From Lycocorax pyrrhopterus obiensis (taxonomy: Eukaryota > Chordata > Aves > Passeriformes > Paradisaeidae), in contig JACSVZ010000002.1 of NCBI GenBank assembly GCA_014706295.1, positions 16,352,494 to 16,416,493 of the forward strand: a stretch of 64,000 bases of DNA. Reading direction: 5' to 3'. This document shows, piece after piece, positions 1 to 12,500 of the stretch. The number at the start of each line of letters is the position of its first letter. The stretch's first letter is position 1. The translations under genes and the position numbers were made by a program. A model generated the notes under the pieces. It made no database searches. It worked only from the letters and a program-made list of their open reading frames with translations, and had not been told where the DNA came from.

Positions 1-442
1 TGGGACATGTCCATCCCCTGGTGGCAGCAAATCACCTGTACCACCCACCTCTATCCAGCAAAGAAAAGAGCCCTCTGAGCACTGCTGGCTGCAGAAGCAA
101 GGGATTATCAACACCCAGGGCAGGGCAAGAAGGAGCAGACACCCTTCGTCCTGGGACTAGCAAACCTTCCTCAAAATTTTGGTGTTCAGAGCTATAAAGT
201 TCTTTCATTTCAGCCATTTCAGGTCACCCTGGCTGAGAAATGAGTTGGGATGGATCATTGTGTGTTGTTGTACATAGAGACTTTCTTTAGGTTATAGCTC
301 CAGGTACGTTGCACAGAGAGAGAAGGGGAAAGACATGCAGGCCTGCTTTAGCTTTGATCTTAAAGACATGTGAGAAGCAAACACGAGGCACCAGCATGTG
401 CCTATAGAGGTATAGTAAGTGGAAGGTTAAAGAGGACAATAC
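1..442. other. Intergenic, nothing recognised
   Basis: Single-copy-looking DNA up to the first CR1. The short frames show no recognisable protein or splice pattern. Confidence 0.6.
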
Positions 443-690
443 AGGAGGGTAAGTTTAGATTACATATTAAGAAGAAATGCTTTACTGTGAGGGAGGTGAG
501 GAACTGAACAGGTGGCCCAGGGAAGATATGGATGCCCCATCCCTGGAAGTGTTCAAGGTCAGGTTGGATGGGGCTCTGAGTAACCTGCTCTAGTGAGGTT
601 CCCTGCCTATGGCAGGGGGGTCAGAGCTGGACGAACTTAAGGGCCTTTCCAACCCAAACAATTGTGTGACTCTGTGATACTCTGGACAGC
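443..690 (+). mobile_element. CR1 LINE 3' fragment
   Basis: This 5'-truncated CR1 tail is recognised by the ordered blocks for ttaagaagaaatgctttactgt, caggtggcccagggaa, ccatccctggaagtgttcaagg, gggcctttccaaccc and a degenerate terminal octamer region (gactctgtgatactctgg) near 668-685. It carries more substitutions than the copy at 23.2 kb, so it is probably older. It has no coding capacity. Confidence 0.85.
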
Positions 691-3600
691 GCAGCTGTGA
701 TGGAAGAAATGAACCACAAGAGAGGCATGGCCAAGGACAAGCTCCTCTGTCTTTGTCCCTCCACATATAAGATCTAACACGGAAGCACTGGTGTGGATTC
801 TTTGTACAGTTTACTTTACTGTATAAATACTTAACCCTTTCCTAAGACTCTGCTGCTTTGATCGCTCACCTGGCTGCAACCCTCTGAGAAAAACAGAATC
901 AGGATTTAATTCTGCAATTATTTGCTGCCCCCAGGAAAGCACAATCATTGTTGGGAAAGGGCTTTTAAGTCTCCCCCATGCTGACTGTCTGCTGGAGGCA
1001 GTGGATAATCACAGAAGCAAACCCCAATTCTTGCCGTGCCGGAGGACAGGAAGCAGTCCTTTCCGAGCAAGGGGAAAGACCTGGCTTCAGCCTCTGCTTC
1101 TTAATTAGCTGCTGCAGGTGGAGAGCTGTGCAAGTCCCTCACATTGCTTTTATAACTATCACATCTTTATGTGGCTGAACTGTTTTTTTCCACTGTAATT
1201 TGGACATTTTTGGAAAAGAAATATTTTGGGTCACATTATCAATTTTCCCCCTATGGAAAGCTTATGAAAATTAATCTATAAGCAAATTGATGTGAGGAAA
1301 AAAAGTTAGCAGAAATGTTTTCAAATGGACAACTTTCAAAGCACTTGAGCTCATTCCATTTGAATTACAAAGCCAGAGCTTTGATCCAGCCACTCTTTCC
1401 CACCCATGCTACTTTGCATGACACTTGAACAGGTCTCCAGTGAGTACGTTTTACCTAATGATTGAATTTACCATTGGCAGAAGTACTGCAGAAGTTCTGA
1501 AGGCTCAATTTGCTGCCCACAGCAGGCACAAGAAACCTCTGAGCTGCGTTTTGGATGGTGATGTGCTAATCCGTCTCAGACAGGTGGAGGAGGGTACTCC
1601 TTCTCCAAGACCTACACGTCCCTGTGACTTTCTGTTAATGGTCCCACCACAGTTCTCAGCTAGGGCAGCAATTTGTCTGCAGACAGCAAACTAACCACCC
1701 TAGACTAAGGCCACCATGAAGATTCCTGACTGTGTACTAATCTTGTGCGGTTTTAATTAGTGCTAAAGCAAATTAGCAACACTGAGCGAAATGGCTGTAA
1801 CCTAAAAAACCACAACCACGCCTTTCTTTAAAGTGCCAGTTGCACAGTCAGATGAGCACTGAGATTGTCCTCAGAGGAGTCAAGGAGGCCTGTAAGAGCC
1901 GCCATGACTTTGGGATAAATATAAGAGACAAAAGCCTTCAAGATGCTTTGTGTAACCAGAAAAAGCGAAGCGACCTCCACACAGACACATGCATTCCTGC
2001 AAAAATAATATAAAGTAATTACCTCTACTTACTGGTGTCTCATATCTCACTGGTTATCGGTTTTGTGTGTTTATGGAAAGAAGGCAGAGCAGACCAGAGA
2101 AGTGAAGGACTTGGCCTAAACAAACATCAGGATTATGGCTCCAAGAACAGAGGCAGGGTGGGGGAAGAGAGAAATTTTGACTCAGCTGATTAAAAGGCAA
2201 TTGTAACCTGAAAAAAACAGCTCCTAGTTCCTCCTGTGTCTGAGGTCACTGCACATTCCTTGTAGACAGAGGACCATAATAAAAGAAGCCTGACTCTATC
2301 ATCATCTCCGTCTCTGCTGTCAGTGTGTCTGTAAATGTTACCTGTATTTCCAGTGTGGTGCTGGAAAAGGACTGGGACAAGCCTCAGCACATTTGAACTC
2401 ATTCAACTCCCCCAGGAAAAAGGTCTTCCTTGGCCGAGAGCCAGAAGCATGAGGCATCATTAAAGGAGAAAGTATCAAATAAAGAAGGAAGACTCATCAA
2501 AAAGTCTCTTGATAATGGTGGAGAGACAGCTTGTAAGTTATGGAGATGGAACTGCTTTTGAAGCAACATCTGCACATGCTGCACACACTGTCTAGCCAGG
2601 TTGGGAAGCCCCATAGTTGGAAGCAGAGACCTGTCTGCTGTGCATAAGGAGGATTTCCATGGAGCCAGGAGACTCAAAGGTGTCCTGACAACCCAAAACC
2701 TGCTAACAGACATGAGCAGCGGCAAGGAATGACAGATCTCAAAAAGTGTGTTGAGAAAGCACTGAAAGGGGCAGAGGTCAGAGCAGACCTCACTCAGCCA
2801 CCTGGCTGCACAAGTGGGTCAGCCAAATGGCCTCAGTAAAACTATTTTCTACTTCATTTGTAACCCTCAGAGGCCAATCAGGGAGAGGAGAGATTGTCCA
2901 GTTCAAATAATGCAAAACTTGATTTCTTTGAGAGAAAACTCCTTGACAGGCTTCTTGGCTCTGCTCAGCGTCTCACCAAAGTGAGTGGCCAGGAGGAGGA
3001 ATAGGAGAGGTTTCCAGCAGGCAGCCTGTGCTCGCCAGCTCTGTCCGTGCTACAGAGCAGCCCACGACAGACAACTGAGCGCTCCAAGTTTGCAGGAACT
3101 GTTGAGATGTGGTGCACAGGCAGCCATGGGGCAGAGAGAGCCAGATCAGCAAATTAGCAGCAAGGGGAAAGCTGAATCCTCTGGCCTGGCTGAGGACCAG
3201 ACAAGACCTGTTCTTGGCATAATCTGGTGCAAACAAGGACTCCCAGGATAAATGGGCAGTGGAACAACTCACACACATTTAGCTGGACTTCAGCTTGCAG
3301 GGCCAGATCAGTGAAAGGAAATCAGATGCCCCAAGGGCTTGGGGAATTTGCCCCACCATTCGAGTTTTTCTCTGCAGCAGCCAATCAGGAAAGGAAGCAG
3401 CTGCTAGCAAGATGGACATTAATTGCCATGAACCCCATAAGCACAGATATGTCAAATGGAAAAGGTGACTCTAGTCTGGTCTGTGGCATTTTGGAACAAT
3501 TAAAAATAGTGATAGATTTGGTTTGTAAAACAAGAGAAGTTGGCAATAATGCAAAAACTAAAGAAAGCAGTTAAGTGCTGGTACAGTGAAAAAGTTTGCT

Positions 3601-3749
3601 ATAAAATGTCAGCTTGTTATAATTGGAATCTGGGCCAGAACAAAACATCACAAGAGCCTAGTAAAAAGCCTCTTTCCCAGTCTGAGGGTTGCAAGGACAC
3701 CACATTATGCCGCTGAATACCAGAGATACACAAATGAGGCCCCAGGATT
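691..3749. other. Intergenic DNA before the retropepsin relic
   Basis: No gene is seen. Homeodomain-type ATTA-rich wording around 1745-1790 (ttttaattagtgctaaagca) looks like the style of a conserved non-coding element, but this cannot be tested here. Plus-strand frames between 2985 and 3574 could in principle be a decayed gag region ahead of the protease relic, although I see no gag motif. Confidence 0.4.
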
Positions 3750-4082
3750 TTGTTTAGATCCTCACAGTTGAAGAACAGGAGGAGGAGACTGGTTACAAAT
3801 CATCTGTGGGTATCTGTGAAATGCATGGAAAAAGTGGACACTGCCTCAAGGATAACCATTAATAGAGCAGACATGCTAAAAACAGCAAGGGGTAGACTGT
3901 CCAAAAGTGAGCCAACTAATTGGTCTCAAATGGAGACAGTGACAAAGAAACGTGCATTTGTCCAACAGTTGGGAAAGTTGGGTTTGGAAATTGGACATCT
4001 GGAATTTGAGCTTTATTTCTGGATAATCAAGATAGTGGATGAGCTAATAAACAGTTTGGATTTCATTATGCCTAATAGCTGA
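3750..4082 (+). pseudogene. Decayed retropepsin-like fragment of a Ty3/gypsy-type or retroviral pol
   Basis: The 110-codon frame has no proper ATG near its beginning. It resembles an aspartic protease of LTR-retroelement type. VDTASRITINRADML occupies residues 29-43, where families have a D-T-G triad in an LVDTGS-like context, and here Gly is Ala (Asp codon at 3837). About 45 residues on, GKLGLEIGHLEFELYFWI (75-92) then DELINSLDF (97-105) occupy the place of the second hallmark, in which the usual hydrophobic-hydrophobic-Gly has become L-I-N. A stop follows. Spacing and order fit a retropepsin, but both key glycines are lost, so it should be inactive. No RT, RNase H or integrase could be recognised downstream, nor LTRs around it. 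The identification is by pattern memory, not alignment. Confidence 0.5.
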
Positions 4083-6918
4083 GTAAGTGCCAGGAAACCA
4101 TGTCTTACAAAGCCTGCCTGTGAAAATTCTTTTAAAATATGGATCACAGGTGAGTAAAATGACATGTAGACAACTGTTTTGCACAGAGCAGGGAACGGCA
4201 CCATTAAAAGTGACATGCCATGGGGGCTTTTCAAACAAAAAAATCACTTCCCAGAGGCTGAAACTGGTTTTGAGACTAGCATCTCAAAGGGATTTTAGCT
4301 GCTCAAGTGTTGGTATATGGGAAGCAGGAATCTGTTCCCCCTTGCTAGACATTTCTGATGATGAGCAAACAAAAGAGGAAAAAAGAGAATAAGTGCCAGA
4401 AAGCGTGATAAAGTAAACAGATGTAGCAAATGTACAGATGAAAACCAGCAGGGAGAGAAGAGTGGAGAAAAATGCAGGGAGCTTGGTGTTCATTGCTGAG
4501 GATGGCTTACAAACCTCTGCTGCTGAGGCTTCTGGAGTTGTCCTCCCTCTTTTGTGCCAAAGCAGCACAGGACTGTAACATAGAAAGGTGGCCACAGAGC
4601 AGCCACTTCACTGCTTAACTGAAGCCAAGTACAGGAGATATTCTGGGCAGTTGGGAATTTCAGGAAGGTGAGACTGAGCTCTGACATCGCCTTGGGTATC
4701 ACTGGTTGTTCAGAGGAAGGAGGGCAGCTCTACATCCTGTTCAAGTCTGCAAGGACCACTGCAGCCCAGTTTTCCACTCTGGATCTGACAAACAGCTGTA
4801 GACTTCAGCAGGAAGATCTGTTACACAGTGGCAGAATGAATCTCTCAGTGGCCACTGAATGTGGCTTCTTCCCCACAGCCATAGGGCAAGGGGTTATACC
4901 TTGAGCACAGCCCTGCAGAAACACAAACTACTTTTAAGCATCTCCACATGGCACTGGCACATCCATCTTGTGGTGAGGTGCCCTGAAGGAGCTGCCTCGC
5001 TGGCTCCTCGGTAGGGCAGTTCTGCAGCACTCATCAAAACCCATGGTCTCTACGTAGGGGGTGTGAAGATGTCTGAGGCAAGCTTAAGTCTATCAGGCTG
5101 CAGTAAACCTCCAAAGAAAGGGAGTATTTCCTAATGAAACAGCAGTTTGCTTTGGGCAGATGGGGAGTGACAGAATGACAGTGGAGAGGTCCTGAAACAA
5201 CCACTCCTCCTGGACGTGCAGGTTCAGGGAGGACTTTGGTTCCTAATGAGAACTTTACTTCCATGCTTGCAGATATTGCACAACATCAGCTAGTTTGGGT
5301 GAGCTTGTGGCAGAAAACAATTGCAATGGTCACCAGAACATAATTTAGTATTTGTGGAGTTACTAAGACTCTTGTGACCACTCACAGTTTGTTTTCTGGA
5401 TTTTAAAATGCCTTTTATATAGGAAACAGATGTTAAGAGATACTGAACATCTAGTTTAGAGAGAGTATTGCTCTACAGCAGCATAAAGGATTTGAAAGTG
5501 TCCTGATTGCAGCAAAAATTTCAGGCTTCTGAGTTGATTTATTGTATTACTGAAGTACACCTTGGCTTAAAAGTCTTATTTGTACATTTTCAAGATTGAT
5601 TGGATGGGAATAAAATAACTATGGAGTAACAATGAAAATACTCTGACAAGAGGGCATTGCTTAGTTATGTAAAAATTTGTTATTTAACTAAAACTGCTTC
5701 AAATATGATTGTGAGAGATGCAATTTTCCTATTTGTCTAGAACATACTCTTTAGACTACCACGATTATAGACTCATGACACTGGTGAGAATGATTCAAAG
5801 GTGCTTTTAATGGATTAAATCTAGCTGCTGTCTTCCAACAAGTGTCTGTGGAACTCAGCCTCAACAGCCTCCATATGAACCATGGAAAATGCTACGCAGG
5901 CATCTATGGAAAGACAAGTCTCTCTTGGTCTTATTTTGTGAAACTTGGGTGTTAGTGGGGACAGTGTGTAGCAGAACAAGAAAAGAAATATCTCGACCAA
6001 AAAAACCAGGTGAAAAGCTCAAAAAAAAGACATTTTTTGGCCAACTGTCCTGAAAAAGAGGAAAGGAACTATGAGCAGAATGCTGACCACTTGCTGTTTA
6101 ATTCCTCCTGTGTTGAGGAGAAAAAACTTTGAGTGATCACTATGAATAAAGAGGCTAGCGTAAACCCCATATTATTTAGTGAGCAATTTCTTTTCCTAAC
6201 AGATCCCACCTGCAGGACTGTGAGTTGCAACCACTCAGGTTAAAAGGGAATAGTCCTATTTTTTTTCTTAAACATTTTTACAGTATCATGAAAGTCCATA
6301 TATGAACTTTGCATGCAAGTATTCAGCAGACTTATTTATAACATTGTCTTTAAAAACCCTCTTCAGGTACATAACTCAATGTCAAACTCCCTCAAACCAA
6401 TCAATCTCTGCTATAAAATGAACTGGTTGCTGATAGAACTACCACTCACTTTTTTTCCCATCAAAAAGAACAGCCAAGCCCTGTTTTCTGAGGCACTAAC
6501 TGAGGCATGGCAGGAACCTGTCCTTTTCCAAAATGAGGTGATCTGCATCTGTGTGCTGACAGTAACTGTGTTATCCAGAAATTCTTTCAAGCCACTGAAA
6601 TTCTTTCAATAAGCTCATTTATTTCCAGCTTTGCCTCCCTTCCCCTGTAACAAAACACCAAGTGTCAGAGTTGCTTTAAAAAAATCAAATACAAATTTAC
6701 ATATTACCTTGGTGCCTCTGAGAATGATGGCTGTGTGCTATAAGATGTGGCAAATTCATGCTAAAACAAAAGGACACTCTCTCCATGGCATATCCATTAT
6801 TCTCCCTTATTGAGTCACTATATCATCTTCCCTCTACAGATTCTTTATGGTTAACAGAGATGCTACTTCTGGCCAGAGCAGCTTCAATACAGAGCTGTAG
6901 CTTCCAGGGATGTGTAAT

Positions 6919-6981
6919 CATTTACACCTGTGCAAAGTAGATGTAAACTCACTTCGCACTCATTTTACACAGGTGCAAATG
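6919..6981. repeat. Imperfect inverted repeat with paired CACCTG/CAGGTG boxes
   Basis: Arms 6919-6936 and 6964-6981 pair at 16 of 18 positions around a 27-nt spacer. The arms read catttacacctgtgcaaa and tttacacaggtgcaaatg. Each arm has one CACCTG-type E-box, in opposite orientations. The wording resembles an ancient amniote interspersed repeat with ttacac..gtgtaa motifs. A 15-mer just downstream (gtggagaatcaagct, 7002-7016) recurs at 7329-7343. Confidence 0.5.
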
Positions 6982-7001
6982 ACTGCACAAGGTGAGGGAT
7001 A

Positions 7002-7343
7002 GTGGAGAATCAAGCTCATAATGACTGCAAAGTGCTTAAGCAGGGTATGATGGAGACCAAGAGAAGCACATGGGATACAGTGATCAGTAGGCAAGCAAAT
7101 GTCAGCAGCGGTTTTGGGAGTCTATTTTCTCTCATTGTGCCAGCAGTGTCTATTATTCGCAGTGGAATTCATCCATGTGTGCCCAGCAGATAATAAATCA
7201 GCTGCTGTGTCAAAGCAACAGGCCTGCCTGCTCCAGCTCCCTCTGGCACTTCTGTTGGGCTCCAGCTGCAGCAGGAAACCTATGCTGCCACCCGGGCTGG
7301 AAGATGTGTGGTTGTGAAATCAGTTCACGTGGAGAATCAAGCT
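7002..7343 (+). repeat. Exact 15-bp direct repeat (7002-7016 and 7329-7343)
   Basis: The 15-mer gtggagaatcaagct occurs twice, 327 bp apart, with unrelated DNA between. The first copy is at the edge of the inverted repeat unit at 6919-6981. It may mark remnants of one interspersed repeat family. Confidence 0.4.
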
Positions 7344-8939
7344 AAGCCTAGGGGCTTTGGCTTGGTTTAGGGAATGTTTCTTGTTGTGAGTTGAACAGCT
7401 TATCCAAAAACCTGGCTGGAGCACTGCTGAAATAGTACAGGTGCTCCTAGCCCTTTTTGTTATATTGCCTCCTAAAGCTGCTCAAGAGCTAAGGAGCGCA
7501 AGGGCTTTCAAAGGAAACTTTACTTTTTATGAGCTGTTGGATAGGACAGAGTAGACAGATCCAAAATTAATCTGCTGCCCTTTTTCAGAGCTCTCTGACC
7601 ATAAGGATAAAGACAGTAATTACCTCAATGGGCTATCTGGGCGATGTTGGAGAGAAATTTTTTCATGCTGGATTTTTTAGCTTGACGGTTAGGGTTTATA
7701 TAACAATTTTGCCTGATAGTCTGAAAAAGACCTTCTGAAATGTATTCCTCTTAGCCTTACACCTCCCAGATTTCTTCACTCTTCTTTCCCTAGCCTACTA
7801 ATAGTGATGGTAAATGCATCCAGAGAAATACGGTTGCTATAAAGCACCAAAGTTTCTGTGTAGCGTGACATAAAATTACCAAATGTGAAATAAAGTATGT
7901 GTGTCATTTTTCCAAGGGACTTTTAAAATGTGCTTCTGGATATATGTGAAAATATAAAATACTGCTCACAAAAAATTAAAGCAGAAAGCATACACTCATG
8001 AAGGAAAACTACTTCATTTGTTACAGCTATCTTTTCAAGGCAAAGCACTCACACCCTGTGTGACAGGCTGGAAATCTACGTGTCCCCACTGATTTTGCTG
8101 TGCTTGCAGTACCTGGTGTGAGAGAGAGCTGGCCATCAGTGCAGGAGTGTTTCCTCATGGCTACAAAGTTCTGCAGAGCCTGCACTCAAGTCAAGCCCAA
8201 CATTCATTCACATCCCATGACAATCAGTCTAAATGATTCACAAGCAAGATGATGACAGCTAGGACAAGGGATCAGTTTTAGTTTTAAAACAAGCAATTTT
8301 GAGCACATGATTGTAGCAAATAATCCAAACAGTTTCTTATTTAATGAAAGCACTTACCAATGACAGAATCAAAGGTGTGGTGGCAACGGAGTGTGGGTGA
8401 AGGGAGGGTATGGACCCATTGCGGGCCCCTATGGGCTGGGAAAACCAGACTCTAGAAAGAGACAACTGTCTCAATACTTACATTAACAATAGAATGAAAG
8501 AAGCCTTTATTTTCAGGAACAGGACTGAGTAAAGGACTTTTATCCTCTATTCCTGTTTTCCTAGTAAGTTATGAAATATTTATCTACCCCAAATCAGGTA
8601 CCCCCAGTGGCTTCTTCTGTAATGGGCTTTTAGGGGTCTTTTCAGCATGAACTACAATTAACAGAAAGAACATGTTCTCTTTGGGCAGAGCAGGAGCATA
8701 AGGGCTGTTCTGGGGCCTCCTTCCCTCAAGTGACAGCAGTGCCAGGCAGTGCTGCCCGAGCTGGCTTTCCAATGGGGTAGCACATGGAGCCAAGAGCCAG
8801 CCCCCACACTGCCCTGGTACTGGGCTCCTGGAGCCTGCCAGCAGCATCCTCGCACATCACCTCACCCGTGGGGATTGCAGCAGTGGGAGGATGGAGGGGA
8901 GCAAGCTCAGCTTCTCATGGCTGTTCCACTGCTGTCACT

Positions 8940-9512
8940 GCCCTGGGAGATGGGTCGGCCTCGGGGGTACTCGTCCCGCCTTATGAGGCTACAGTGACCT
9001 TTCCCGCAGACAGGCACTGAAAAGTGTCTCATCCCGGCGGCCGCTTGGAATGAGCTGCACTGGCTCTGGATCAGCAGGGCACCCAAATGCGAGGGGACCC
9101 GAAGGTCTCAGTCTCTCAGGAATCCCGGGGGCCAAAGAGGCAAGGGAGAGGACCACTCCGTGAAATCTTCCAAGGGCTTATTTCCCCGAAAAACGGGTAT
9201 GGAAATGGCCGACAAGAGCCAGTGGCACCGTGGTTTTCTACAGGGGTGGTACAGAACAAACAACCAATAGAGGATAAGCCCGGAGGAGGATCCCAAGGAC
9301 ACAGAACCAATGGCTGGGTTACAGAGGAGGGAACTTACAGAACAAACCTATTAACAACCGAACTTAACAGAACTTTCTGGAGAAGTGGTGTGGGCTCAGA
9401 ACCGGGTCTCGCCCACGGACTGGTCCTCGCTCTCCGAGTCGTCTGCCCATTGGGTAGGCATGGCGTGATGGACAGCGGGCAGACCCCAAGTGGTTCGAGG
9501 CACCCCAACACA
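8940..9512 (-). mobile_element. CpG-rich repeat-like block, possibly a solo LTR
   Basis: This patch is sharply richer in GC and CpG than the AT-rich DNA on either side. Read on minus it has an LTR-like layout. A TGTTGGGG start could lie at 9510. CCAAT-type boxes (attggtt) are at about 9307 and 9265. A possible poly(A) signal variant (aataag) is near 9180, followed by a GC-rich stretch. No target-site duplication or matching second LTR was found, and the low-coordinate edge is not definable. Open frames on both strands here show no recognisable protein. An ordinary CpG-rich island or other repeat remains possible. Confidence 0.3.
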
Positions 9513-12500
9513 GTGCGCTATAGGATGTGGCTGGAAACTGTGGTACAGTGCAAGGCCACCACTCAGGGGTAAAGCAGCTGCTCAGATGGGAGCTGCAAGG
9601 GCCTGAAGTTCCTTCAGCCACTCTACTTCATTTTCTTCACCCGCAGTCCCAGACGCAGCACACTCAATGTTGCCTCAAGCGTGTGGTTCTTCACAGTATG
9701 GGAACAGCTGTGAAATTTCGGTGTCTGGCTGCGTCGAAATCCCCAGAGGCAGCTGAGATAGGATGTGGGCTACTTCACCATACTTGGCACTCATCATAGG
9801 ATCCCTCCATTACCTTCTCAGTGACAGCTGGCATCTGGTGCCTCCTGTAGTGCCCTGCTAGTCATGGTCCTTGGTGTGCACAGTCTTCAGCTTCTGTGAA
9901 GGACAGTGGAATACTGTGACTAGATCCTTGTGGCTTCGGTTTATCTCCTAGGTCTACTCAAATGCCCTAAATTATAAAGGCAGAGAGACAGCAGCCTGCT
10001 ATCAGTGGTATCTTCTATGCTGCTGCTATGAAACCATTTTCTTCTTCTACCCAATCACCATGAAATCTGCTGATATTCACTGAAAATGTATTTAAGGTAC
10101 TAAAATACAGTTCCTTTTTAAGTGTTTGGGTATTTTTTCACCAAAACTTACCTAAAGCTGTGGTGGATTCTTTAGTACTTTATTATTTTAAAATCTAAAG
10201 GAAGATTTAAATAGCTAAGCCTAAAACAGGTTGTCTTGAAAATGTTCCCTTCTTAAGAGACCCTCATAGTGCCGAAGTCTCCTCTTCAGCTCCCATTTGT
10301 TTTTTTGGTACCCCAAGGAACCAACTTAGGTCAGTCCTAACTTATACCTAAAACCATTTGGGACCCCGGGCTTGACTTTTTTCTTTTTCTAAGTCCCCAG
10401 AGAATTCCATGTGCTCTCATATATGCATACCAGAAAATGCTTCAGCACAAAATCATGGGAAGTTCTTTCCTCAAAACGTATCCAGCGATATGACCACTGA
10501 CACTTCCACCTAGTCCAGTGGTGAGAGCATTTTGCTGAGAACTGGAGGACCAGGTTGCAATGCTGTTGCATTCTCTCCCGTGAGCATGCAGATCCACCAA
10601 GAGCACTGTGTGGTCACCCTGCTGGGAGAGTCACTCTGTTCCTTCTGCTGAAATGGAGCATTCCTTGTGAGAGGAAGGTACAGAGGGGGTCTGTGAAGGA
10701 CAGACGCAGAAAGGTAGAAGGGAATGGGAGCACAAGACAGTGAGCAGCTCTGGGAAAAGAACGATCAGGTCCTGTCCCTGGAAACTCCTTGTAAAGGAAG
10801 GGTGGGAAGCCCATGTGCCCTTCTCCCAGCAAAGTGTCCCAACCAGTACTGGTAGCCTGTACCTTCCCTGTGGGACAAAAAATGCCTCAAAGATTGTGTG
10901 CCGGATGCAGAGCTCCACGGAGTTTGTCATGCCTGGACTGTCTGACAGCCTCTTCAGAGCTCCCCACACCAACGGGAAGCTGCTTACTGCAACTGCCTTA
11001 TACAGTTATTTACTTTATCACTCATGCCTTGTGTACATTCCTCATGTTTTAACTACGGAAGCAGAACAAATTGATCATGTCAACCTTTCTCACCTCCCTC
11101 CTGTTATCCAGTTTGCTTGTAGAGGTTTTCTCCCCACTCTTGAAGGCTGCTATAGCATGTTAACATATTGGTCTTCAAGTGTTTCCATTTACATCTTCTT
11201 TTTCCCCAGTTACACACTTAGCAATCTACAGGGGAAGCATCCAGCATGCCCTCAAAGCACAGTAGAGTGGAGAGTTTTGCTTCTGTGACCAGCTCATGTG
11301 TAGGAACAGATCCACTTAGTCTGGAATCATCAACACTGACTGCACCCAGCACACACAAGTGACCACATATCTTTGCTGTCTATGCCTGCAAAAATTGGGG
11401 GTTATCTGTCTAAGACTTGGTGTTTCTCTCTTGTGCCTCCTATCTCCCTTTGCTCTGCTCTGGAGGGTTAGTCAGCACGAACTAATGGACTTTCTCAGTG
11501 GGTTCCTTGTTTCTATCTGCCAATGCCACATTTAGAAATTACAATTTCTGAAAAGCTTTCATGAGCCTGAAACTGAGCAGATCAAATAGAGACCATTGAA
11601 CTCTGATGCATCTATCAGCTCAAAGAGCACCTCTTTTTCACCAGTCTCTTACCTGTCTTAAAATACATTTTTACAAATGAGTGTCTACAAGCATGTGTGG
11701 GTGCAAAGGCAACAATGCAGTCTGAGAAAAACAGCTCCTCTGGTTCCCAGCTTGGCTGCCCCATCATTTGGTTGCACTTGGACTGCCTGGTTCTGATCCC
11801 ATTTGGCTCAGGCAGGTCTGAAAATGCTGTCCTTTATTTTTTTTACCAAATCCACTGCTAAAGTCCAGCAATCACTGACATCCAGTGGCAGCCGAGGATA
11901 ATTACAAATGTTTATTTTCTGAGAGGCTTGTTTGCTACCTGGGGAAGACTCAGTTACACTAAAGGTTTATTTTTGAACTCTACAAAAGGAGGACAAGTCA
12001 ATTGAAGTAAAATACTGCTTTCGTTAGGCAGGAGAGGGCAGGTACCTGAGAACCAGGACTGAAAATCATCTCTATGTTTCCTACATGATGGGGCTCCAAG
12101 TCTAACCGTGCTGCTGTGCAGTTTGGGAGTAACCCCAGAGGGCAAACTGAGTTCTGCCTTTTGGAAACTGCAGTGAGACCAGACCTGAAGTTTCCTGCCT
12201 CAAGACGTTTTGAGTGGAATAAAATTAAGCCTTGAGCAACAGTGACCCCACTATGTTGGTCTAATAAAAATACTGTGCTGCAGGGTGAGCCCTTCAGCCT
12301 CTCCCCAGTAAGGTTCAAGTATCGATTAAATCCTCTGGTGGGTTATCCTGCCTGAAGAAAACAACATCAAAATTACAGTTTTTGCTTAATTCCATTCAGC
12401 ACAGATAATTAACAATTTCTTCATGCTTGAAGTGAGGTGGGAGGGCATTATGTACCTTTTTTGTTACAGTGCAAATACTACTTGTTCCTAAATGCTTGTT

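Larger units (their letters stand above)
4083..8939. other. Intergenic DNA, no gene recognised
   Basis: A 101-codon plus frame at 4087-4392 follows the retropepsin relic, but has no recognisable reverse-transcriptase motif. From about 5280 to 8300 the sequence is AT-rich apart from the inverted repeat at 6919-6981. Composition rises from about 8690 toward the CpG-rich block. Confidence 0.4.

Noticed and set aside
3812..3856. A CCHC zinc-knuckle-like string (ICEMHGKSGHCLKDN) overlapping the retropepsin relic
   Set aside because: It uses a different frame over the same bases as the D-T-A segment, lacks two of the metal ligands (His and Asn in place of Cys), and would sit on top of the protease instead of before it. 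The protease reading is better supported.
9087..9572. A 161-codon plus frame in the CpG-rich block
   Set aside because: The open frame is explained by GC-rich, stop-poor DNA. It has no recognisable protein motif, and the opposite strand is open too.
10740..11288. A 182-codon plus frame
   Set aside because: There is no family resemblance, no splice context, and overlapping frames of similar length occur on the other strand, so it looks like a chance ORF.
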